Source: Bryobacterales bacterium
Lineage (GTDB): Bacteria > Acidobacteriota > Terriglobia > Bryobacterales > Bryobacteraceae
NCBI GenBank assembly: GCA_003154855.1
Contig: PMEV01000236.1
Location: 461 to 7,329 of the forward strand
DNA length: 6,869 bases
Reading direction: 5' to 3'
Every line of letters begins with the position of its first letter. Positions within the stretch are counted from its first letter, which is position 1. A program made the position numbers and the translations under genes. The notes beneath the pieces were generated by a model, which had not been told where the DNA came from, did not search any database, and worked only from the letters and a program-made list of their open reading frames with translations. Positions 1 through 6,763 of this stretch are shown here, in pieces.

Positions 1-762
1 CCGTTCTTCGCGCTGGCGGCGGCCCTCTTCGTTTACCGTTGGAGTTTGTTCGGCGGGATCGGCGGATACCCGCACGCCGCGCTCGGGTTCCTGCCGGCGG
101 TGAAGGCGTTGGGGCTGCGCTCCTGGGCGGTCCTGTACTTCCCGATCAACTGGAGCGTTGAGCCAGGCGGGCTGTTTGCCGGAGCGATCGCCGCCTATAT
201 CGCCTCCCTGGGCCTGCTGGCGGCCAGCCACCCCCGGCGGAGGCATCTGGCGCTGGCGGCCGGCTTCGTGCTGTTGTCGGCTCTCCCGCCACTCCAGCAG
301 TTGGCGATCGGGCCGGACTTGCAGAAGTCCCGCCTGCTGTACCTTCCTTCCATCGGATTCTGCCTGCTGTTGGCGGTTGCGGTGAACGGCTTGCACGGGC
401 GGCTGCGCTGGATAGCGCCCAGCATTCTTCTGCTGGCCAGCGTGGCTGTCTTGCAGCGCAATCTGGATGCCTGGGAGTACGCATCCGCCAAGGCCAAGCC
501 GGCCTGCGTGGCCGCCGCGCAGTGTGCGGGAACGGCCAACAAGCTGACGGTCGGGCCGCTCCCGGGGAGCCTCCGGGGCGTCTACCTATTCCAGAACGGC
601 TTCCCGCAATGCGTGGAACTCGAGCGCCACGGCCGTCCCCTTGAACTGGAATTCACCACACCGTCTCCCGAGGCGCAGTGGGACCCCGCCACGGACCAAC
701 TGAAGTGCTATTCGGGCGCCTCGAAGCCCACCACTCGCGAGTCGGACTGGAACTTGCGGTAG
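1..762 (+). CDS. Polytopic membrane protein, C-terminal part (5' end outside window), possibly GT-C glycosyltransferase-like
   Basis: The reading frame is open from the first base and ends at a TAG, giving 253 visible residues; the start codon lies upstream of the window. An internal TTG at base 46 could initiate, but the hydrophobic residues before it (FFALAAALFVYRWSL) continue the same protein, so it is treated as partial. Hydrophobic segments suggest membrane helices near codons 2-16, 58-76, 82-103, 112-132 and 135-153. A soluble tail of about 95 residues follows, with four cysteines (codons 169, 175, 204, 236) that could form disulphides if the tail is periplasmic. The segment 'SRLLYLPSIGFCLLLA' resembles the R-x-LYLPS motif seen late in large GT-C or TMTC-like membrane proteins, often involved in protein or lipid glycosylation. 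That assignment is an inference from one motif and the topology; the catalytic N-terminal part is not visible. The gene converges on the LolA-like gene and overlaps it by 55 bases. Confidence 0.72.
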   Translation, partial: PFFALAAALFVYRWSLFGGIGGYPHAALGFLPAVKALGLRSWAVLYFPINWSVEPGGLFAGAIAAYIASLGLLAASHPRRRHLALAAGFVLLSALPPLQQLAIGPDLQKSRLLYLPSIGFCLLLAVAVNGLHGRLRWIAPSILLLASVAVLQRNLDAWEYASAKAKPACVAAAQCAGTANKLTVGPLPGSLRGVYLFQNGFPQCVELERHGRPLELEFTTPSPEAQWDPATDQLKCYSGASKPTTRESDWNLR

Positions 763-1532
763 TCCCTATAAGTGACCTCTATCTCGGAGCGAATGTTCTT
801 CAGCAGCAGGACGCGGGCGGCCAGTTCGATGGTGACGCGCTTGGGCAGCCAGACTTCGTCGTTGACCCGCGTCTGCTCGAAAGTCATGCGGGCGCCCTTC
901 TGGAGGCGCGCCAGGAACAGGCCGATGGAGATGTTCTCGAGCGCCTCGCATTCCATCTTCACCCACACGGAATCCCGCTTGTCGATCCACAGCCGGCCCT
1001 TGAATTTCGGGAACAGGCGGGCCGTGCGGGACTTGGGGCGGAAGCCCGGGCGGGGCGTACCCTCGATGATCCAGGCCTCCTTTCCGTCCACGCGCTCTAT
1101 GCCCGCGATGCGCAGATCGAAAGCGTCCGGGATTTCCAGCCACGGCTCGCGCTCTTCGCGCCGTTGTTTTTCCCACTCCGCCAGCCGCCTGGCCCGCTGG
1201 GCGGGGGTCTCCCTCTGCCGCTCGGCGATACTCTTGTCGAGCTTCTCCCGCTCTTTCTTCTCCTCCGCCGGCGGGAGCGGCTTATCGTCGCGGGCGATCA
1301 GGCGGCGGTAGGGAGAGCCCTCCACCAGAGTCACGTCGTGGGTCAGCACGCGGCGCTGCTTGAGGCGGCCCTGCGCGTCGTTCTCGCGGATGTCGCCGCG
1401 TTCCACGAAGGTGTAGTTGCGGGCGATGCGCTCGTTGTCGCTATCCAGCTTGAGCGAGCGCAGAAAGATTTCGCGCGCGTCCTGCGCCGGAGAGAACGCT
1501 GAGCACAACACTGCCAGGGCAACCCAACGCAT
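708..1532 (-). CDS. Secreted LolA-like protein of unknown function
   Basis: This encodes 274 residues from an ATG. The start was chosen because it gives a compact signal peptide: MR, then a hydrophobic core WVALAVLCSAFSPA, with likely cleavage around residues 15-17. A GTG 36 bases upstream (1566-1568) overlaps the kinase stop as GTGA and would add 12 residues. That GTG has AAGGAG directly abutting it, too close for normal use, while the ATG has only a weak AAGAG, so the start is uncertain. The mature part has beta-rich stretches typical of LolA/LolB-like outer-membrane lipoprotein carriers: 'EAWIIEGTPRPGFRPKS' near 152-168, 'FKGRLWIDKRDSVWVKME' near 177-194, and 'TFEQTRVNDEVWLPKRVTIE' near 217-236. 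Residues 84-130 form a very charged K/E/R helix-like insert. Similar proteins are common in Acidobacteriota as hypothetical secreted proteins. I infer a periplasmic location; the ligand is unknown. No lipobox is evident, because C10 lies inside the hydrophobic core. The tight spacing after the kinase gene implies co-transcription. Confidence 0.85.
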   Translation of the reverse strand: MRWVALAVLCSAFSPAQDAREIFLRSLKLDSDNERIARNYTFVERGDIRENDAQGRLKQRRVLTHDVTLVEGSPYRRLIARDDKPLPPAEEKKEREKLDKSIAERQRETPAQRARRLAEWEKQRREEREPWLEIPDAFDLRIAGIERVDGKEAWIIEGTPRPGFRPKSRTARLFPKFKGRLWIDKRDSVWVKMECEALENISIGLFLARLQKGARMTFEQTRVNDEVWLPKRVTIELAARVLLLKNIRSEIEVTYRDYRKFQSDSRVVGFEAPE

Positions 1533-1564
1533 GCTCTTGGTACGCCCGCCGTCGGCCGCTGGTT

Positions 1565-4500
1565 TCACTCCTTCGGCGTGAAGCTGAAGTTGGACAGGTG
1601 CACCTCATCCTTGCCGTTAATGACGATGCCGAAGCGGCCCTGGATGAAGTTGCGCTCGGGCGCCGACCAGGAATCCAGCACCACCCACTGGTCGCCGTTG
1701 CGAACCCGGTTGACGATGCTCCCCGGGGCGACTTCCACCTGCACGGTGGCCGAGAGCGAATCGACCATGCTCAGTCCGTGCGGCTTCTTCACCAGTTCGG
1801 TGCGCTTGCCGTTAATGAGCTGAATCCGGCGAAAGTCGTTCTTGTCCAGGTGGAAGAGCACGTAGTTGCGGTCGTCGTGGTAGTCCATGACCCACTCCAG
1901 GCTCTTGCCGCGGAAGACTCCGCCGCCCGCGGCCAGCGTTACGGTAAAGGAATACACGCCGGGGCTGCCGCTGGACTTGTAGAGCACGCTTCCGCCTCCG
2001 CGGCGGACGAAGGCCTGCCCTTCGGCGGTCCAGGCGGTGGCATCCCAGCCCTCCATGCCCAGGGCCGTCGCCGTCGGCTTGCGCTTTTCCTGCGCCAGCG
2101 CGAAGCTCACGGAAACAGTTTGTCCCGCGGCTACCTGCACGTGTTCGCTGTGCTCCATGAAGCCGGGCGCGCGGGCGAAGACGGTGTAGGAGCCCTCGTC
2201 CAGTTCCAGCGCGCCTCCCGTGGAGGCCGGCAACACGCTGCCGCCCGCGCGGGCGACGGTCACCTGAGCATTGGCTGGCTGGATGCCGAGCCGCAGCGTT
2301 CCCGTGCCTCCCCGGAGCGCCAGGTCGGCCTCCGTCAGGCGGACGGTCTGGCCGGCGGCGAAACTCCTGCGCACCGGCAGCGATCTTGTCTTGCCCTTCC
2401 GCAGCTCGATCGAGTGCTCGGCCGGACTGATGGTCTGCTCCTGGAACGATCCGTCGGGCTGCACCGTGCCCACCAGAGTCTGGTCGATGAACACCTGCGC
2501 GCCCGGTGTCGCGCCCTGCAGAGCGAGGTGGGCGGTGGTGGGCAGGGCCACCAGCTTGAAGACCACCTTCTTCTCATCGCCCTTGGCCAGTGCGATGGTC
2601 TGCTCGGGGGCCTCCTCGAAGCCCGGCTTGGCGACCCGCACGCGATACTGCGCCGGCTCGCGAGGGATGCGCAACTGGCCGCCGCGGGAGGTCTGCCGGC
2701 GGTACTTCACGCCATTCAGGTAAACGTCGGCGCCATCCTCCCCGGCCAGGATCACTAGCGTGCCGGCGTTCTGGTTGGCTTCCAGGAACGCGGTCAGCAT
2801 GGGAGCCGGATTGATCTCGATCACTTTCTTGAGCTGGCTTGCGCCCTCCCCAATGGTGACGTCGTGCGGGCCCAGCGCCAGGTCCTTTAATTCCAGCCCC
2901 TCGGGAACCAGATCGCCGGCGGGCAGGGTATCCACCGTCACTTTTGCCGGGGCCACGCTGCTGAAAACGCGTGCGCGGTTGCCGAAGCTGGTCACCAGCA
3001 GCGCCGCGAGGTTCTTGACCACCGGAGCGCCGCCCACCACGGGTGCGCCTCCCGGAACCATCTCGAAGGCGAACGAAGCCTCGCTGGAACGGTTGGCGAC
3101 TTTGACCGTGTGTTTGCCCGCGGCCACCGAATCCAGCGTCAACTGGCCGTCCACCAGGTCGCGCGGCGGCTGGTCGTCGAGCACCACCTTCCCGTCGGGG
3201 AGGTCGGTAAACAATCGGACGGTCTGGGACATCGGCTGGAGGGTCAGCTCGATCGGGCTGCTGACGCCGTTCTTCAAGTTTGCCGAGACCACGGCGGGCA
3301 GGTACCCATCGAGGGTGGCTTCGATCTGGTAGGCGCCGGCCGCTTCCTCGAGCCGGAAGTTCGAGGTGCCGCGGATCTTGCCGTTGACGCGCACCACCGC
3401 GCCAGGCGGCGTGGTGCGGATTTCGACGCCGACCAGCGGGACCGCCGGAGGCGCCTTCTTGTGGAGGTAGAGAATGGCCCCGATGGCCAGAGCGATCACC
3501 ACCAGAGCGCCAATCCCGCTCAGGATGGCCCAGCGGATGGAGGTGCGCAGCGGTGCGTGGGGTTTAGGTTCCGCCGGAGCGGGAGGGGCGGGCGCCGCGA
3601 TCTCCAGCGCTGCCGCTGGAGCCGCCGCGAGAGTGGCTCCGCAAACCGTGCAGAACTTGACTCCGGGTTCCGCGGCCGCGCCACAGGCGGGGCAGGGGCT
3701 GGGACCAACAGTGGTTGGCAGAGGAGGCAGGGGGCTCCCGCCCAGCGCATCGGCAGGGGGAAGCGGCGGTGGCGCGGTGGCCGCCAGCGCCGCGGCCAGA
3801 TTCGCGCCACAGGCTGTGCAGAATCTCACCCCGGCCTCGGTAGCTGCGCCACAAACGGGGCACGGCGCCAAAACCGGAGAGGTCCCCGCGGGAGGCAACG
3901 GAGTTCCGCCCGCCGGATCGGCCGGCTGCGGCGGGACGGCCGGCATTTCGGCCGTGAAGCTGGCCGCCATGCCGCTGTCGAGCAGTCCCTTATGTTCTCC
4001 GCGCGCGGCCGCGTGCTCCTCGAGGTTGGCCACAATCTTCTGAAAATCGGGGTCGTCCGGATACTGATCGGCGATCGCGTGGGCTCGCTCGGCCACCGTC
4101 TTGAAATCGGCCCACTCGCCGGCCGCCAGCGTGTCCTGTTCGAGTTGCTGCAGCGCCGCCAGATCGGCTGGCCGGGTCTTGCTGCGCCGGCCCTCCTCGA
4201 TCTCCTTGTGGAGGATGTCGCGAAGCTGCAGCAGCCGCGGGTCCAAGGGATAGGCGGACAGGCACTGCTGGGCCTCGGCCAGGGCCTTCTCGAGCTCTCC
4301 GGTGGCCCGGTACTGGCGGGCTTGCTTAAAGCACAGGATCACCGCCTCGTCGCGCCTGCTATCCAGCACGCGTGTGCGCAGGCTCTTGGCCAGCGGATGG
4401 TTGGGATCCACTTCCAGAGCCTCCTGGATCAGCGGCTCGGCAGCCGTCGGATCGGTATCGACGACGGCTCGCGCCCGCTCCACCAGCGTATCCACCAGAA

Positions 4501-6763
4501 CCATACGAATGGCTGCGCTGTGCGGGTCGAGTGCATACGCCCGGCGAAAAGTGCCGATGGCCTCCTCGAACAACTGCTGGCCCAGTTGGGATTGCCCCTG
4601 CGCCAGCACGCTCTGCGCCTCGGCGGCGTTGGCGAGGGCCCAATCGGCTTGCTGCCGGAGCTCGGCGACTTCGGCGTCGGCGGGAAACTCAGTCTCCGCG
4701 CTGGTCGCCACGACCGTGGCGCGGGCGTAATCGCCCGACTGCATGGCGCGCTCGATCTGCTCGAGCCAGCGGGCCTTGCCTTCCGTACGGGCCTGCTGCT
4801 CCCGCCGCTTCTCCACCCGTTCTTTCTCGAACTTCAGGCCGGGATACTGGCCGTAGATGGTGCCCAGGATCTCCCATTGCGCCAGCGCCTCCCCGAACTG
4901 CCCGCGCTCCTCGTGGTAGCGAGCCTTGGCGATGATCGAATTCACCAAGTCGCGCTTTTCCCGCGCCGGCCGGAGCTGCCGCTCGAAATGCGGCTCGCCG
5001 GGGTAGGCCGCCGCCGCTTGCTCCAGGATGTGTACGCGCCGGTCGAGATCCGGCTCGGCGCCCAACTCGCGGTCGATCTCGGCGATCCTCGAGGAGACTT
5101 CCTGCCGCTGCTGCTCCTCGATATCGAATTTCAGCGCCTGGAACAGGGCGTGCCCGGGAAACTTGGCCAGGCAATCGTTGACCACCGCCAGCGCCTGGGG
5201 AAACATGTGGTTCGCCAAGTCCTTACGCGCCTCGGCGTAGGAGTTCTTCAAGGTCTCCTGCTCGGAGCGGACCTGGTTGTAGAAGGTCTGGTAGGACGCA
5301 CTACGGTCCGGAGAGGTCTTGTCGGGAGATTCCCGGTCCAGTTCGAGCACCCGCTCCAACTTGCTGAGCGCCGAAGTCACCTCGCCCGAGCCCCAGGCCA
5401 CCTGGGCGGACTGGAACATCTCGTCCTTCTGGGAGCGGACTCGCATGTACTCCTGTTCGAGGCGGTCCACCTCGGAGAGCATCTGGGCCGCCCGGGTCTC
5501 GGCCGGCTTGAGCTCGAGGACTTTGCGGAGCGCCTCGCGGGCGTGGACAAAGGACTGGTTCTCGATGTGCTGCTGGGCCAGGCGGTACCACTCGTCCACC
5601 TTGGTGTTGGTCAGCTTGTTCTCGATGCTCATCTTGAGCCCGAGGGCCTGGGAGTTGCCGGGTTCCAGTTGCAGGATCTCTTCGATCTTCTGGAGCGCCA
5701 GCGGGTACTCCTCGTGCTCGAAACGCAGACGGGCGCTCTCGATCAACTGCCCCACCGTCACCTGCTTGGTGGCGATCTCGATCTTCCGGCGCAGCTCCGA
5801 GATGGCCGAATCGATGTGTCCCTCGGCCTCCAGTTCGCCCAGAATCTCGAGAGCGAACTGCGGATCGCCCTGCTCGTAAGCCTTGGAAGCACGCTCGATG
5901 CGGGGCTGGATGCGCGCGGGGTTGAAGGCTTCGATCGGCTCGTTCCGCAATCCCTTCTGGAGCGTCTCGGAGAATTCGCGCGCGCTGGCGTAGCGGTTCC
6001 AGGGCTGCTTGGCCAGGGCTTTGTGCACCACGCGGCTGATGGCGGCGCCGACCGCGGGGTTCAGGTCGCAGGCCGGCGGGGGCACGCGATGCAGCACGGC
6101 GTCCACGATCTCGTTCTGGGTGGCCCCGTCGAAGGGGCGGCGCAGAGTCAGCGCCTCGTAACTCACCACGCCCAGGGAATAGACGTCGGAGGCCGGCGAG
6201 GCCGGTTTCATCTGGAGCTGCTCGGGCGCCATGTAGAGCAGCGTTCCCTTGGCGCCGACCGAGAGCCCCGCCTCCACCAGGTGGGCCACGCCGAAATCGA
6301 TGATCTTCACCGAATCGTCGTCCATTACGAACAGGTTGCTGGGCTTGATGTCGCGATGGATCAGCCCCTTCTCGTGGGCGGCCTGCAAGCCGCGGCAGGC
6401 CTGGCACATCATCTCGACCACCCGCTCGGGAGTGAGGCGGTGGCTGGAATCGCGAATCAGCTTATCGAGGGTGGCGCCGGGCAGCAGCGGCATGACGAAG
6501 TACGGTTTGGCCGCGCCCTCGCCCTCGTAGTACTCCCCTACATCGAAGATCTCGATGATGTTGGGGTGGCTGAGCGCCGCCAGGACCTCGCATTCCTTGT
6601 AGAACAACTGCAACGCGGATCGATTCGGGGTATCGCGCAGAGTCTTGAGAGCGACGTCTCGTTTGACTGCGGTGTCGTACGCGCGATAGACCAGGCCCAT
6701 CCCGCCCTGACCCAGAATCTCTTTGATCTCGTAACGGCCTTTTAGCTTTTGAGGGACCGACAT
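1565..6763 (-). CDS. Giant transmembrane serine/threonine protein kinase: kinase-TPR-zinc ribbons-TM-PEGA-jelly roll
   Basis: This encodes 1732 residues from an ATG with GGGAGG eight bases upstream. The frame stays open to near the window edge, but kinase homology begins at once (GRYEIKEILGQGGMG), so the extra 34 upstream residues are not used. The kinase domain (about 11-270) is complete: glycine loop GQGGMG 18-23, lysine K40 in VALK, helix-C E57, HRDIKPSN 136-143 with catalytic D138, DFG 156-158, APE 179-181, D193 and R257. The activation loop holds S168 and T174 as possible phosphosites. Residues 286-926 are TPR-like helical repeats. A Pro/Ala-rich linker carries two C-x2-C-x10-C-x2-C zinc ribbons (C968/971/982/985 and C1024/1027/1038/1041). 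One membrane helix spans about 1078-1100. Six PEGA-like beta units follow (1110-1558), then a jelly-roll-like domain (1570-1731). It should phosphorylate Ser/Thr on cytoplasmic partners in response to an envelope signal; signal and substrates are unknown. It is co-directional with the LolA-like gene downstream. Typical bacterial kinases of this class are 500-900 residues, so this one is unusually large. Confidence 0.95.
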   Translation of the reverse strand: MSVPQKLKGRYEIKEILGQGGMGLVYRAYDTAVKRDVALKTLRDTPNRSALQLFYKECEVLAALSHPNIIEIFDVGEYYEGEGAAKPYFVMPLLPGATLDKLIRDSSHRLTPERVVEMMCQACRGLQAAHEKGLIHRDIKPSNLFVMDDDSVKIIDFGVAHLVEAGLSVGAKGTLLYMAPEQLQMKPASPASDVYSLGVVSYEALTLRRPFDGATQNEIVDAVLHRVPPPACDLNPAVGAAISRVVHKALAKQPWNRYASAREFSETLQKGLRNEPIEAFNPARIQPRIERASKAYEQGDPQFALEILGELEAEGHIDSAISELRRKIEIATKQVTVGQLIESARLRFEHEEYPLALQKIEEILQLEPGNSQALGLKMSIENKLTNTKVDEWYRLAQQHIENQSFVHAREALRKVLELKPAETRAAQMLSEVDRLEQEYMRVRSQKDEMFQSAQVAWGSGEVTSALSKLERVLELDRESPDKTSPDRSASYQTFYNQVRSEQETLKNSYAEARKDLANHMFPQALAVVNDCLAKFPGHALFQALKFDIEEQQRQEVSSRIAEIDRELGAEPDLDRRVHILEQAAAAYPGEPHFERQLRPAREKRDLVNSIIAKARYHEERGQFGEALAQWEILGTIYGQYPGLKFEKERVEKRREQQARTEGKARWLEQIERAMQSGDYARATVVATSAETEFPADAEVAELRQQADWALANAAEAQSVLAQGQSQLGQQLFEEAIGTFRRAYALDPHSAAIRMVLVDTLVERARAVVDTDPTAAEPLIQEALEVDPNHPLAKSLRTRVLDSRRDEAVILCFKQARQYRATGELEKALAEAQQCLSAYPLDPRLLQLRDILHKEIEEGRRSKTRPADLAALQQLEQDTLAAGEWADFKTVAERAHAIADQYPDDPDFQKIVANLEEHAAARGEHKGLLDSGMAASFTAEMPAVPPQPADPAGGTPLPPAGTSPVLAPCPVCGAATEAGVRFCTACGANLAAALAATAPPPLPPADALGGSPLPPLPTTVGPSPCPACGAAAEPGVKFCTVCGATLAAAPAAALEIAAPAPPAPAEPKPHAPLRTSIRWAILSGIGALVVIALAIGAILYLHKKAPPAVPLVGVEIRTTPPGAVVRVNGKIRGTSNFRLEEAAGAYQIEATLDGYLPAVVSANLKNGVSSPIELTLQPMSQTVRLFTDLPDGKVVLDDQPPRDLVDGQLTLDSVAAGKHTVKVANRSSEASFAFEMVPGGAPVVGGAPVVKNLAALLVTSFGNRARVFSSVAPAKVTVDTLPAGDLVPEGLELKDLALGPHDVTIGEGASQLKKVIEINPAPMLTAFLEANQNAGTLVILAGEDGADVYLNGVKYRRQTSRGGQLRIPREPAQYRVRVAKPGFEEAPEQTIALAKGDEKKVVFKLVALPTTAHLALQGATPGAQVFIDQTLVGTVQPDGSFQEQTISPAEHSIELRKGKTRSLPVRRSFAAGQTVRLTEADLALRGGTGTLRLGIQPANAQVTVARAGGSVLPASTGGALELDEGSYTVFARAPGFMEHSEHVQVAAGQTVSVSFALAQEKRKPTATALGMEGWDATAWTAEGQAFVRRGGGSVLYKSSGSPGVYSFTVTLAAGGGVFRGKSLEWVMDYHDDRNYVLFHLDKNDFRRIQLINGKRTELVKKPHGLSMVDSLSATVQVEVAPGSIVNRVRNGDQWVVLDSWSAPERNFIQGRFGIVINGKDEVHLSNFSFTPKE
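3017..3052 (-). repeat. Short tandem repeat encoding GGAPVV twice
   Basis: Kinase residues 1238-1249 read GGAPVV-GGAPVV between the second and third PEGA-like units. The two 18-base copies differ only at third codon positions (gga/ggc, gca/gct, ccc/ccg, gtg/gtc), so all changes are synonymous. It looks like a small, older linker duplication kept at the protein level. Confidence 0.7.
3575..3910 (-). repeat. In-frame tandem duplication (2 x 168 bp) encoding the paired zinc ribbons
   Basis: Kinase residues 952-1007 and 1008-1063 are two copies of the same unit. Each begins with GG(T/S)PLPP, and every one of the four cysteines recurs exactly 56 residues later (968 to 1024, 971 to 1027, 982 to 1038, 985 to 1041). 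Over the 30-residue ribbon core, 22 positions are identical by eye (CPxCGAA, G-V-x-FCTxCGA-x-LAAA). The proline/alanine linkers have diverged more. The copies sit on the cytoplasmic side just before the membrane helix. Confidence 0.85.

Noticed and set aside
733..742. A perfect 10-base palindrome ACTCGCGAGT in the convergent overlap
   Set aside because: It is too short for a terminator stem, has no T-run and lies within coding sequence of both genes; chance is likely.
678..1502. A 274-codon open frame on the + strand opposite the LolA-like gene
   Set aside because: It is in antisense codon phase with the real gene, has no signal peptide or domain, and overlaps the 3' end of the membrane protein gene in another frame.
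1598..2758. A 386-codon open frame on the + strand opposite the PEGA region
   Set aside because: It has the same codon-on-codon phase relationship to the kinase gene, and a composition typical of a shadow frame (His, Arg, Ala, Gly rich).
3520..3863. Short - strand frames of 96 and 99 codons within the zinc-ribbon region
   Set aside because: They are out of frame with the kinase and Arg/Ser/Pro-rich, as expected from shifted reading of a GC-rich Ala/Pro linker. The kinase frame itself keeps all ribbon cysteines.
3110..6745. A 1211-codon open frame on the + strand opposite the kinase
   Set aside because: Its codons are exact reverse complements of kinase codons (same triplet phase), so it stays open simply because the kinase avoids TTA, CTA and TCA codons in GC-rich DNA. 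Its product is a low-complexity Arg/Gly/Leu-rich chain with no recognisable domain, while the opposite strand has full kinase motifs.
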